A stretch of DNA of 61,915 nt from Larix sibirica (GCA_004151065.3 NWUY0304125161.1:1-61915); one strand, 5' to 3'; shown: positions 1 to 10,389, counted from the stretch's first letter. Numbers and translations: made by a program. The notes: generated by a model not told the origin, from the letters alone.

Positions 1-15
1 ATGCAAGTCGAACGT
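1..15 (+). other. possible edge of an rrn18 (small-subunit rRNA) fragment
   Basis: The first 15 bases match the conserved 5' region of small-subunit rRNA genes (the ATGCAAGTCGAACG word). The match stops at once, and the following 170 bases do not resemble plant mitochondrial rrn18. It is either the end of a truncated rrn18 copy lying to the left of the window or a coincidence. The window edge prevents a decision. Confidence 0.2.
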
Positions 16-190
16 GGCTTGCTTCCCCATCCATCCGCGTGGGGGCAGAAATGCGTTATTACATATAAAATAAGCATTGTGGGCCCGTCTGGGCGGGGTA
101 CTTCGTGACAGGAAAGCTTTTCCAGGCCCCATTCTATTTTATTTATCATCTTGTCAAGTAGATTTCTCCCTATCCATTCGTTCCTGAAGT

Positions 191-479
191 ATGAAATTTT
201 ATCCTGGAGCTGCGGAACTCACTACTCTATTATAAAGGAGAATTACCAAACTATTGCACCAATCCACAAGTTGATGAGATCAGTCGAGTGATATCAGTTG
301 GAGATGGGATTGCACGTGTCTATGGATTGAACGAGATGACAGCTGGGTCAATGGTCGAATTTTCCGGTGGTGTTCAAGGTCCGGAGGTCTTGGACTTATT
401 AGGGAAAGGAATAGCGTTGAATCTTGAGAATGAAAATTACGGTATCGTGGTATTTGGTAGTGATACCGCCATCCGCGGG
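191..479 (+). pseudogene. atp1: atp1 5' fragment (ATP synthase F1 subunit alpha), broken
   Basis: An ATG at 191 opens a frame reading [14 protein letters not shown], close to the N-terminus of plant mitochondrial ATP synthase alpha. It stops at TAA 233-235. After a shift of one base the homology resumes at about 268 ([20 protein letters not shown]) and runs through the conserved [10 protein letters not shown] and [11 protein letters not shown] segments, to about 475-479. There is an in-frame insertion of about 10 codons between the GGV and KGIAL motifs (about 373-402). Beyond 480 the similarity is lost, so the nucleotide-binding domain and everything C-terminal to it are absent. The intact protein is about 510 residues; only about 75 remain. 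The internal stop, frameshift and truncation make this a pseudogene. A functional atp1 must lie elsewhere in the genome. Confidence 0.88.
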
Positions 480-775
480 GTTAAAAATAGTAGACTCGAG
501 GAGAATCTCCCATTCCGGGCAAGCGGAACGGAATGAAGCCGCTTTGCTCAGAAGCGTTGAGCAACTCATGGCCGGGGGGTAAAATTTCGCACCCCGAGAA
601 GCGCGAATTCGTTACGCAAGCTCTCATGAGCTTGTCTAACTATTATGATCCCGCAATACTAATAGGATAGGAAAATATTTCTATATTACATAAAGGCCGT
701 TTTTTTTCACTTACCTATCGATCGCTAACTCCCATGCTTTTGAACTCCCATTTTCGCCATTATTGCTAGCTATGA
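480..775. other. spacer between the atp1 fragment and atp6; no gene seen
   Basis: No recognisable gene. This stretch holds the atp6 5' flank. An in-frame TGA at 773-775 is the last stop before the atp6 frame opens. I found no promoter motif that I would defend. Confidence 0.5.
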
Positions 776-865
776 AAGAAAAAGGAGCGAGCAAAGACAA
801 GTCTTTCGATCTATCTCGCTCGGGAGCAAGAAGTACAGGAAGGAGATGAAATAAAAGTCTTTATT

Positions 866-1642
866 ACGCCAAACAGCCCACTTGAGCAATTTGCCATTAT
901 CCCATTGATTCCTATGAATATAGGAAACTTGTATTTCCCATCCACAAATCCATCTTTGTCCATGCCGCTAACTATAAGTTCAGTCTTGCTCTTGGTTCAT
1001 TTCGTTACTAAGAACGGAGGGGGAAACTCAGTACCAAATGCTTGGCAATCCTCGGTAGAGCTTATTCATGATTTCGTGCCGAACCTGGTGAACGAACAAA
1101 TAGGTGGTCTTTCCGAAAATGTTAAGCAAAAGTCTTCCCCTCGCATCTCGGTCACTTTTACTTCTTCGTTATTTCGTAATCCCCAGGGTATGATACCATA
1201 TAGCTCCACAGTTACAAGTCATTCTATCATTACTTCGGGTCTCCCATTTTCGATTTCTATTGGAATTACTATTGTGGGATCTCAAATAAATGGGCTTCAT
1301 TTTTCCAGCTTATCATCACCCGCAGGAGTACCACTGTCGTTAGCACCTTTCTTAGTACTCCTTGAGCTAATCCCTCATTGTTTCCGCGCATCAAGCTTAG
1401 GAATACGTTTATCCGCTAATATGATGGCTGGTCATAGTTCAGTAAAGATCCCAAGTGGGTTCGCTCGGACTATGCCATGTATGAATAATATTATGTATTC
1501 CATAGGAGATCCGGGTCCTCTATTAATAGTTTTTGCACCGACCGGTTCGGAATTAGGTGTTGCTATATCACAAGCTCATGTTTCTACAATCTCAATTTGT
1601 ATTTACCCGAATGATGCTACAAATCCTCATCAAAGGTCCTGA
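866..1642 (+). CDS. atp6: ATP synthase Fo subunit 6 (subunit a), heavily C-to-U edited
   Basis: This is subunit a of mitochondrial ATP synthase, the inner-membrane protein that forms the proton half-channels beside the c-ring. The frame carries the plant family landmarks in order: SPLEQFAIIPLIPMNIGN, NAWQSSVELIHDFV, EQIGGLSENVKQ, NPQGMIPYS, APFLVLLELI, SLGIRLSANMMAGHS (channel helix with the essential Arg) and LGVAISQAH. Many Ser/Pro codons sit where the protein needs Phe/Leu. Examples are RLSAN for RLFAN, IPSG for ILSG, FARTMP for FAWTML and IHDF for IYDF. I count about 30 such C-to-U candidates, so the mRNA must be edited. The frame is open from 776 but has no ATG before 914, which lies inside conserved sequence. 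ACG at 866-868, edited to AUG, is my preferred start (258 residues). The frame ends at TGA 1640-1642; CAA at 1631-1633 could become UAA by editing, as reported for atp6 in some grasses. Unlike atp1 next to it, the gene looks intact. Confidence 0.93.
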   Translation, partial: TPNSPLEQFAIIPLIPMNIGNLYFPSTNPSLSMPLTISSVLLLVHFVTKNGGGNSVPNAWQSSVELIHDFVPNLVNEQIGGLSENVKQKSSPRISVTFTSSLFRNPQGMIPYSSTVTSHSIITSGLPFSISIGITIVGSQINGLHFSSLSSPAGVPLSLAPFLVLLELIPHCFRASSLGIRLSANMMAGHSSVKIPSGFARTMPCMNNIMYSIGDPGPLLIVFAPTGSELGVAISQAHVSTISICIYPNDATNPHQRS

Positions 1643-1650
1643 AAGGACCT
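1634..1650 (+). promoter_or_regulatory. hairpin over the atp6 stop codon
   Basis: AGGTCC at 1634-1639 pairs with GGACCT at 1645-1650. The loop TGAAA contains the TGA stop. A second weak stem (TCGC with GCGA) follows within 20 bases. Plant mitochondrial mRNA 3' ends are often set by stem-loops that block exonucleases, but these usually lie some way downstream of the stop. A role here is inference. Confidence 0.35.
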
Positions 1651-1819
1651 CGCCCGATGCGGCTTCGCGACTACTAACCTTCTTTTTCGCTCTGCTCAGG
1701 TAAGGCCAAGGAAATAAGTACTTTTTATAATTGAGCAAAAGCGAGGTTTATGCAGGGTGCGCCTGCTCCTTATTTCCCCCGCCCGAGACGGGATCAAATA
1801 AAATGGTAGGTAGATCGAT

Positions 1820-1871
1820 CGGCCAGGAAACCTTTATTTAGTTCTCGGCCAAGAAACCTTTATTTAGTTCT
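1820..1871. repeat. 26-bp tandem duplication, two copies
   Basis: Units at 1820-1845 and 1846-1871 differ at one position (CCAGG versus CCAAG). It lies in the atp6 3' flank. Rapid-slippage products like this are common throughout this window. Confidence 0.9.
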
Positions 1872-2001
1872 TCAAATCTGCATCCCCGGTATTCTCGGTG
1901 AGAAGAGGGATCTTCCTTATTACTGTGTAGTACGGGACATTAGCTGCTATAAGCAGCCACCATTGATCGTCCAGCCAGGTATAAAACCTCTCACCTGAGC
2001 G

Positions 2002-2307
2002 TCAAGTACTGACGGTGACATAATAATGTCCCTTGCTGTCCGTCCCACCTTTATCCTTATAACTTTCGGGACTCCCCTTCACCACTACTCCACGCTCTTT
2101 CAACCACCGGCCGGCTTTCTCTCCTCGGTTCCTAAACTGCTCCAACTTATTCAGTTGCGCCTCAGTACTCCCTTCTTCTTCAATGCTTCTTTCTATCGTC
2201 TCCACTTCTCGGTGAATCCCCTTTATTCTGCTCAACCACCACTTTTTGTTCAGCGCACCTCGCTTCAACGCTCGCTCCGCTCTCTCTTGAGCCTGTGCGT
2301 CTTCCAA
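2002..2307 (-). CDS. unrecognised Lys/Glu/Arg-rich frame, 101 codons
   Basis: The minus-strand frame is open from a TAA just above position 2320 down to 2002. It contains no ATG: the only start is TTG at 2305-2307, and there is no internal Met. It may be a fragment of a longer gene or a chance frame. The product would be soluble and highly charged, with a helical, coiled-coil-like stretch at about residues 30-62 (HREVETIERSIEEE, then EAQLNKLEQFRN). The C-terminus ends KGHYYVTVST. The composition is more protein-like than the degenerate frames around it, and it shows no excess of Ser/Pro codons calling for editing. I do not recognise the family. An origin from a mitochondrial plasmid is possible but unsupported. 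It runs convergently with atp6, 360 bp away. A plus-strand frame over the same interval (2026-2325) is its shadow. Confidence 0.35.
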   Translation of the reverse strand: MEDAQAQERAERALKRGALNKKWWLSRIKGIHREVETIERSIEEEGSTEAQLNKLEQFRNRGEKAGRWLKERGVVVKGSPESYKDKGGTDSKGHYYVTVST

Positions 2308-2325
2308 GGTACCCTTCTCTTTTAG

Positions 2326-4301
2326 TTACTCATCTTTGCCGGTCCATCGCAGGTCACTCCCGAGCGCAAGGGTTTACGCTCAAGGCCAAAGGCCGAGGAT
2401 AGCAAGGGAGCCAGTCTATCTAGCCAGTCTAAGGCCGAAGGCCGAGGAGAACTATTCCCATCCATTCTAGGAAGGCCTGCAGAGCCAACAACCGACCAAC
2501 CAATTCCTTCCCTCTCTTTACTAAGAGTTAGTTCAAAGCCTAATGTTGTGTGTCCTTCCTAAGATGAAGACATAACCCAAAGGAAGAACCTCTTATCTCA
2601 CCGAAGGAGACATAATAAAATAATGACTTACCAATTTCACCATTGATCCTACGACGACGTATCCTGATTTTAAGGACCAATAAATCCATCTTTTTTCACC
2701 CACCCTTTAGTCCCAGTTTCCTACTATGTTAACCGATAATTCCACCTCAACCAGGTGAAGGAGTCCATCTCAACTAGGATTACACTTCTTTCGAGGTTAG
2801 GAGTCCACCTCTTGGGCAGTTGTTTCAACCCACCATTAGTTTCTTCTTTCCGCCATTGTATCTATCCTTTTCGTCGTTTTATCCTTCTTCCTCTGTCTTA
2901 AGGTCAAAGACATTGTGCCTTCCGGAATAATACGTACTTCGTGGGCCTTCGGAGTCTTCAGGTTAAGGACTTACCCGTCTTGAGGTATAATGGCTAAAAA
3001 ACCTTGTAATATATCCATGCGCTGGTCAACGCTAACCGGGCCTCTTTGGGTAAGCTGCCCGTCCGGGTGAATCGGATTTGGGCAGGTAAATAGGCATTAG
3101 TAGCCAGCCAGAAACAAAAGGTAACCTACCTTAAAGGTTCACCGTTGCAAAGCCGTCTGAGACCTTTTATCCCCAAGCGCATATGGTGTGGTACGTTTAA
3201 GGGAATGGTAAAATAGGGAGGAACCCGTAAGGAGTAGACCCGGTAATCCGGGCACATAACCCCTGATGCTCGAAGAGCCTTTATAAGCTATTTTTGGCCA
3301 TCCTTAGTCTGGTATTTTCACTCTATAACTTGACTCTGGGTAAAAGAAGGTGGCCAACAATAGCTTTCATTTTAAGATAATTAGGTAACTAAAAAAGCTT
3401 CAAACAGAAAGCTCTTACGAGCTAGAGGAGAACAACACAATTACTCTATCACGTAGTCCTTTTGGAGACCATGACCCAGGATATTGATATTATCTACCCT
3501 TGGCTCCGAGCCAGCCTGACTTAACCCCATTCTGCAAGCCTAACCACTTGCCGCGCCCGAACCACCAGTTTTTTAGTTCTGGGCAATCTGGATTCCTAGC
3601 CCTGCAGCGGTGAACCTTCGCTTAAGGTTACCTTTGCTGTCTACCGTCTATACGGTTCGCCTACTAGATCCCATTACTGGAGTATCGCCTTATTCAAAGC
3701 TGACCCGGTTAACCTTGGTCAGGGCATTGCATTTCTTTACAAGCTGAAAATCTTGATGGAAAAACGCGAAATACCGTTTCTGGGACACTAGTTCCTTTTC
3801 TTTCCCCGAATAAAGGAGTAAGAGGGCATGAAGTCAATTTCTTTCCGGCAGGCACAATTTTTTACCTAAAAACAGATAAAAGTGGACCTTCCAGGAATGT
3901 CTAGTCATTTTACCGAAAGACTAACAGAAAAGGGTCAGTCTTTACCTGCAAAATCAAAAAGGGGTTACGGAGTTTATATTGTGTTACTGGCACTATAAGA
4001 GTTTCTAAAAGGATGGGCAAGAAAACCACCTCTTATACCCTTTGCTAAAGGCAGCCTTGTTCCCAATTCCCTATTAATAATACCCCCAAAATTAGTTTCA
4101 ATTTCATTCTATTTGTTTCTATTTTTATACGTGCAAGTACTTCTTTTTCCCGAAGGGATTTATTGCTCACCCGCTGTAAAGAAATCTTAATTGTACGAAT
4201 GGGTATTTTTGTGAGCCTGATATTATAAAGTAAAAGCCAGCTTCCATCTAGCTCAGACACAGCCCTGAGCATATAAACAGTAAAAATAGGGAATAAAAAA
4301 G
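2326..4301. other. 2-kb non-coding stretch
   Basis: No gene recognised on either strand. It contains a small direct repeat (AAGGCCRAAGGCCGAGG at about 2383-2400 and 2432-2449) and pyrimidine-rich text. Short frames at 4045-4272 look random. Confidence 0.5.
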
Positions 4302-4332
4302 GAAAAGCTTGCTTGACCGAAGGGAGGGCAAG
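4302..4332 (+). repeat. dispersed ~30-bp AAGG-bounded element, copy 1
   Basis: It reads AAAAGCTTGCTTGACCG followed by AAGGGAGGGCAAGG. The same unit recurs at 48220-48245 and 48250-48271 (reverse), 53138-53164 and 53163-53195 (reverse, overlapping tandem) and 58411-58443 (forward). Most copies begin and end in AAGG (or CCTT). This layout recalls the Bpu short repeats of Cycas mitochondrial DNA, although I cannot confirm that the sequence is the same. Confidence 0.8.
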
Positions 4333-4539
4333 GTCGTAACGTATTAAAAGTTAAGTATTGAGGGAATAAAAGAGTACGTAACGTAAAAATGGCCATTTCT
4401 TTTCGTACCAGCACCAGTAGCACCGATACCACCGAGCTTTGCACCTGGTCTGTCACCACCTGGCTTGTGGGTATTTCCTTCCTTTCAGTAGGCCGCCCTA
4501 TAGGTGTGTTGGTTAGGCCGCCACCAAGTGGGTTAGTAA

Positions 4540-4940
4540 GGTGGGTTGGTAAGGATGCTTGTAGTCGTACTCGTGATAGGTATTCATATGCTCGTGAGTC
4601 AGATACTCGTGATTGTGGTCTAGTTCCTTATTTATGTGATCGTGATCTTGATGATCGTGATAGGGATTCAGCAGTTTATCCAGTATATTATGCAGTTGGT
4701 TCAGTTCCAGATCCCGGTGACCTAGCAGCGACGAGAACAAAGGCAAGGGCTTAGCTTATTGCAGAGTCCGTTCAAGAGGTGGTTGGTCGAGATCCATAAT
4801 CCATTTAAGATAAAGCAGAAGCAGGGGCTACGGCAGAGAAAGCTATATAAGCGGAGACATTGGAGTAAAAGATGGCACCAGAAGTAGCTGAAGAAGTTGA
4901 CTGGGTGGACCCAGTAAGCCCACGGGCGGAGCGCCTAGTT
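4540..4940. repeat. cryptically simple block 1 (GTGAT/GATCG words)
   Basis: Short, diverged repeats of CGTGAT, GATCGTGATAGG and TCCAG words. A frame across 4389-4754 reads Asp-Arg dipeptide runs (DRDLDDRDRDS), but this is a by-product of the repeated words and resembles no gene. It is the first of several blocks sharing a vocabulary; see 6471-7870. Confidence 0.6.
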
Positions 4941-6470
4941 TACTTCGTTGAAGCAGCACCCCTGATGTTTTCGGTGCGAGTTCCAGCGTCCCTTTGCTCA
5001 GTTAAAGATCCAAATCCGTTATCCGGCCGGGCATAAAAAAAAAGTGGTTTATCCAGGCGTAACTGGCAGAAGGAAGCTGGTAAGGAAGCATAGGCACAGG
5101 CTAGGAAGCAGGCTAGGACGGTCTGGCCTTTTTAACCTGTCCTACAGATCGCAAACAGAGACAATGCGATCAAAAATTACTTTATTTCATATTTCTTTAT
5201 TTATCATACATAATGTCTGATCCAATCTTTGTTCTGACCTTTCATTTGTTTGGCCTGCTTGTTTACTTTGATCGGTCAATTTCGTAAGATCTTGGATTTC
5301 ATCTATCTATTTCGGGGTCGTATGCGCCCCAACAGGCCTAAACTCCCTATTACACTAAGGGGAAGGTCCTACAACCCGCTCCTTATAATGTAACGAAACT
5401 ACTTCCCTACAAACTGGATGCTACGAAGGAAGACTGAGCCCATTTCGAACCTATTCTGACCAGCTTACAAGTGCAACTACAGGGATCATGTATATTAATA
5501 AGCAACATGCATAAAGAAATAGTCCGGAGAGCTAAGCGGGTGGGTACCAGTGGCAAAATTAATTCCACTCGTTCATGCGCGTCACGCGTTTGTTAAAGTG
5601 AATGCAAATAAGCCAATAGTTCATGTTTCAATCTTTATATATATGGCAAGGGAGGGCTAAAGTATCTCTCCGTATTTATATCCCTCATGATTAGTCACCA
5701 ATTCTAGAGTTGTGGCAAGGAACAGCAAGAGCTACCTTTCCGCTATTCATTGATCGCCTGCCAGCGCTTGCCTTTTGGGGTTCTATCTTGACTGAGTGAA
5801 ATGAGGAGCGAAGCCGGATGATGAATTATAACAATGAAATAATAGGTTACCCCATTCTCTGTTCTATGCAATGCTCATACCTGTGGGGGACATAAGCTCG
5901 TATAATGAGCATGCCGTCTTTGAGCACTCCCGTTTAGTACCCGACGCTGTGAGGGGTTAGCACTTTGTAAAGGGGTTACCTTCCCGCTCCGTGCCACAAC
6001 GCTCAGTGCAAAAAACAAATTGCGTATCCATATCGAATAGAGAAGCTAACTTCGGAATTTGCTTGTGCATAATTCTTTATTGGCTAGCATCCTGAGCAGA
6101 AGCATAGGCCCCTGCGGCAGCCCTTTCATTTTCCGAAGCATCCGGTAAATTATATGCAAAAGAAGGCGAAGATACCAACGCCCCAATTAGCAGTAAGCAG
6201 CACTCCAGAACATAGTTAGGCTAAGTTCCTCTCCGAAGCAGATGAAACACCCAATCCGACAGTAACTGGCTCCTTAACCAGCGGACAGAAGGTGATATCC
6301 TACCTTCGGGAGCTCGAACGGCATAATTGAGCTGACCGCGGCCAATCATCCTTTATATATATATGGCAGGATAGTTATGTAGCCAGGTGGTCAATAAATG
6401 GTATTTATAGGTGGTCATTGATCCGTCTTTGTTGGATCTAAGTGCATTTTTTCGTTTTATTAATCCATTA
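4941..6470. other. non-coding stretch between cryptic repeat blocks
   Basis: No gene seen. Two similar sites near 5635 and 6350 carry TTTATATATATGGCA. The rest is ordinary mixed sequence with stops in all frames. Confidence 0.5.
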
Positions 6471-7870
6471 GAATCGATGATGCAGTAGTTTTTGTATATG
6501 TTTCAGATCCAGTTGAAGCAGTCGAAGAAGCATCTGCAGCAGAGCCAGTTGATTCCGCAATTTCTTCTTTTTATTCTGTAGATTATGCAGTCGATCAAAT
6601 TAGAGTTTATTCCGTAGTTTACCCAGCACCAGTTTCTTATGTTGATCCAGTCGATTATGCTAGTGATTTTGCTCTTTATCCAGCAGAGGAAGCAGTTGAC
6701 CAAGCGTAAGCAGTGGTTTAGGCACCAAAGGCATTTCGAGAGCTAGAAGCTGGAGAGCTCGCTGTTCCAGGTCCAGATCCAGATAGAGACCCAGCAGCAT
6801 CCTTGCCAGATCGAAAGCCAGCATCTGTATTTGTTCCAGCTTCCCTTCCATATATATCTGCTAGAAGCAAGAGTTACAGAGGCAGGGCAAGGGTAGCCGC
6901 ATCTAAGAGTCCTAAATTCTTGGCCCAGATAAAGATCCGGAACCATCAGCAAAGGCAAAGCCCGTTGATCCTATCGTTTCTGACCCAGTAGTTTATCCAG
7001 TTTATTCTGCAGCTTCTGTTGATCCTTTTAATGGAGCAGATTAAGCCGCGGATTCGGTCGATCCATCAGTGAAATAACCAGCCTTTGATTCAGCAGCAGC
7101 GGTAGATCTACCATTCTTCGCTATTTCTTATTCAGTTGGTTATGCAGTCGATCCAGCACTATTATTACATCTATAAAGACAGCCGCCAGTTAGCTATCCT
7201 TCGCACGGCTTGAGACCCATATATAGATATCGATCCAAATCCAGATACTGTTGAAGCAGTAGTTCCAGATCCAGATCGATACCCAGATTATGATGTTTAA
7301 TATCGTGATCCAGATTATGAGTTTCATGGTCGTGATTCAGATGCTCGGTAAGATTCGGATGCTTGTGGTAAAGATCCAGATTCCGTGTTTCGAGATAGAG
7401 ATCCCGACCTTAGTGAGTGGGATCCTGACCCGGACTTACGAGATATAGGCCCAGTTCCAGTAGCTTACCCACCATCATTTCGCCCAGTTAAAGATCGAGA
7501 GCGTGATCCAGATCGTGATCGTGAATAAGATCCAGAAGCTGGGGTAGGGACAAAGATAGTGACAGAGCCACCATAAGTTCCAGATTCAGTAGTCGATCCA
7601 GTACCAGAGCCATACCTTCGTGATCGAGATCCATAATTTAGTCATCGAGAGTAATAACCTGATGATAGAAAGCGAGAGCGAGCGTACCTTCCATCTCGAG
7701 AAGCAGTAGCAGAGACAAAGGTGGCTTTACTTCCCGTTGATCCAGATCCATATGCGAACCATTTCCATTTCCAGGCGTAGATCGAGATCGAGACCCATCA
7801 TAAGTAGCAGAGATAGTTCCAGGCCCAGCAGTCGATTATGACTCTGTTTATGAAGCTCTTTATTTTGATT
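6471..7870. repeat. cryptically simple block 2 (GATCCAG / GATCGAGA words)
   Basis: About 1.4 kb made almost wholly of a small vocabulary: GATCCAG, CCAGATCGAGA, GCAGTAGT, CAGCAGAG, CGTGATC. There is no fixed period, so it is not a plain tandem array. On the plus strand, long stretches read as Asp-Pro-Asp-Arg and Val-Asp-Pro runs broken by stops. On the minus strand they read as Ser-Gly, Leu-Asp and Ile-Trp runs. No frame of useful length survives. The blocks at 8250-9478, 14770-15180, 18190-18340, 45400-47560 and 61440-61870 share the vocabulary. This looks like slippage and short-patch copying, not a gene. Confidence 0.7.
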
Positions 7871-8249
7871 CGGTCGCTATAGTAGGTATTATAGTATAGG
7901 GTAGCTAACTGTTGTAGAAACCATCCCCTATGGTTGGACTCACTCCTCTGAGAGGACCCACTAGGAGGAAACCCATTACTATAGGAGGGGAGAGCCAACT
8001 AAGCCAACTAAGCCCACTAGGTTATAGCCCACACTTTAATAAATGTATATTCCGTCGTAGGACTTGGTTAACGCTCATGCGCCCCTAAACTGCTATAGCT
8101 ACTATACTAAGGAAGGTTAAGGTGGGAACCTGGATAGGCAGATACGTTAAATGAAGGAATCTATCCGGGGCTAAACTAACGGCCGGTAATCTATGGCTTT
8201 CAACTAACCAAGCCTCAAGTGATCAATGCGTATCTATGTCTATATACGA
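7871..8249. other. short non-repetitive interval inside the cryptic tract
   Basis: Ordinary sequence separates two cryptic blocks. It holds local doublets (AGCCAACTAAGCCAACTAAGCCC near 7990). No gene seen. Confidence 0.4.
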
Positions 8250-9478
8250 TGCAGTCTCCTCGATTTGGATAGTGACGCAGAGTGAATTCCAATTAAATAG
8301 CATATAGGGTACCTTATGTAAGAGCTAGTTTGAAAGCCATAAGCAAAGGCAGGCGCAAATCCAATTGATCGAGATATATACCCTCCATCTACAGGGCAAA
8401 ACCTGTCAATGATCTCGCATAGACCGAGAGGCAACAGTTCCACCAGTAGCGGGAAAGGTCGCAGTTTCATCCATTGATCCAGTCGATGAACCCGTGCCAG
8501 TTGGAGTTTACCCAGCTAACCGAGTTTCTTATAGTAGGATCAGCGGTTCGAGCAGATTCATTTCCATCCATTCCATTCATTGCATATCCAGATGTGGATC
8601 CACCAGTAGCAGATCGAGGTCGAGATCCAATGCCAGGTAGAGCGGGGGGAACCGCCTTGCTAAGTATACCTATAAATTCCAAGGCCATAGCCCGTGAGAT
8701 CCCTTCCGGGTTCACTACCAATCGATGCGCAGAGCCTCTAGATTCAGAGTCCCCAGCAAAAGATCAAGATGGAGATTGAGTCCCAGATTCATATTCAGTT
8801 GAAACGATGGGAGCAGAACCAAGACTTTTCATATAGTAACTATCTCGCCTAGGATCCCTACTAGTGACCATTTTATAGTAAGCCGCGGCAATAGAGAAAG
8901 GAGAGGCAGAGGAATTAGTAAGTAGCTGGATCACATCAATAGGTCATTTATGGATGTAATCATCATTCCATCTGTTTGTGGTCAGTGCTGCATGGTCTGG
9001 TCCGTGAGCGCAGGTAAAGCGGAGATCCTCTCAGTGTATTATATCTGCCCGGGGGTTTCAGATTCATACCCATATCCAGTGGTGTATCCAGTACCGGATC
9101 CTTTCGAAGTACCAGTAGGCACCACCAATAGTCTTAGCAGCATAAGTACCTAAGGCAAAGGCAGGGGTAGAGGTAGATCCATACGCAGCAGTTGCTTCTG
9201 TAGCTTATCCAGTCGAAGATTGATACCCCCCAGCAGCATAAGTAACGTAGCCATAAGCAAAGCCAAAGCCAGATGCATCGCTTACGGTTCGTATAGCGGT
9301 ATCCCTTACATACTTATATCGAGACCCACCATAAGTAACTTACCCAGTAGACCCAGAAGAAGCAGCACCGTCTCGCCTAGCATCCTTTCCTGTCACGGTT
9401 TCCCTTCCAGTTACATATTTATAGCCAGACCGAGAAGCAGAGATAGAGGCAGTTTAAACAGCAGTTTCTCCGGTTGAT
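8250..9478. repeat. cryptically simple block 3
   Basis: Same word set as 6471-7870 (GATCCACCAGTAGC, GATCGAGGTCGAGATCC, AGCATAAGTA, CCCAGTAG). Minus-strand text at 8467-8721 reads Gly/Ser/Thr/Asn-rich, and plus-strand text reads Asp/Pro/Val-rich. Frames at 8240-8470, 8467-8721, 8474-8779 and 9220-9477 are products of the repeat bias and not gene calls. Confidence 0.65.
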
Positions 9479-10389
9479 TCTTATTAAGGTATGATATTTA
9501 TTACTTTATTGTATAAATAAAGGTTCCATAGGTATTAGGAATCTTATACTCTGAAAAAAGAAGTAAGGTATTATAATATAGGTATTAGTCAGTAGTAATC
9601 CTTAAAGTTAGGTATGAGCTTCTATTATTAGAAAGGAATTATATAAGCATCTCTTTATATTAAGGTAGAAGGTAAGAATACATCTTATAATATGTCTTTC
9701 CATAACTTCAGAATTAGATTCATTAGACTGTAAGACACATTGTCATCTTAGTATAAGCCCTCAGCTATGAAGGAACAACAAGGGCTCGGGGATATTGGAA
9801 TCACTTCATGTCAGTTCTGTCAGTCACTTATAGGAAACCTAGAACCACCTCCTTGTTTCTTCACTTGACCTGACTTTACATACTATATTCTTGGCTTTCT
9901 CTTTATTGGCGGTTTAAGATAATGAAGAAATGGATGTATGGTTTTTTTATGGATGTTTAAGATAATGAAGAAATGGATGTATGGGGTTTCTTTCCTCCTT
10001 GTTACAGAGAATAAATTGAATTAACCCATGTAACTAATCATGTTTAATTAATGAATAGAACTAATAGTCATGTTGTCTGTAATGAATCAAACTAATCAAT
10101 GTCTTCCTCATGCTCCTAATGAAGCTAACTAACCTCCTAATGTCCTAATGTTTATAATGAAGAGAAAACCGCAACTATGAGTTGTTAGATAAAACCCAAT
10201 GTGCTTATGTTCCTTCTTAACCTAATGAGCCTAATGAAGAGAAAGAACCAATGCGCTTAATAAAGAGAATATAATCGATTTCTTTTATTCACTATGTTAA
10301 TAAAAGTATCTAACGATTGCTGATTGAGTTATAAGTTCCTGAGGTAGTTGTGTCTACTTAGTGATTGAACTTCCTGATTTAATGAATGA
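9479..10389. other. AT-rich stretch with CTAATG word clusters
   Basis: No gene. From 10025 to 10265 the text is dominated by AACTAAT, CCTAATG and AATGAAG words, a second low-complexity vocabulary distinct from the GATCCAG blocks. It includes the 30-bp direct repeat listed separately. Confidence 0.5.
9912..9984. repeat. 30-bp perfect direct repeat, 43-bp spacing
   Basis: Identical 30-mers at 9912-9941 and 9955-9984, both starting GTTTAAGATAATG and ending GATGTATGG, separated by 13 bases. This is a recent local duplication, since the copies have not diverged. Confidence 0.95.

Noticed and set aside
2026-2325. Plus-strand frame of 99 codons opposite the 2002-2307 frame
   Set aside because: Ser/Leu/Pro-rich text typical of the complement of a Lys/Glu-rich frame; treated as a shadow.
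4389-4754. 121-codon plus frame with Asp-Arg repeats
   Set aside because: The repeats are those of the cryptic DNA words, the other strand is also open, and no known RD-protein structure is present.
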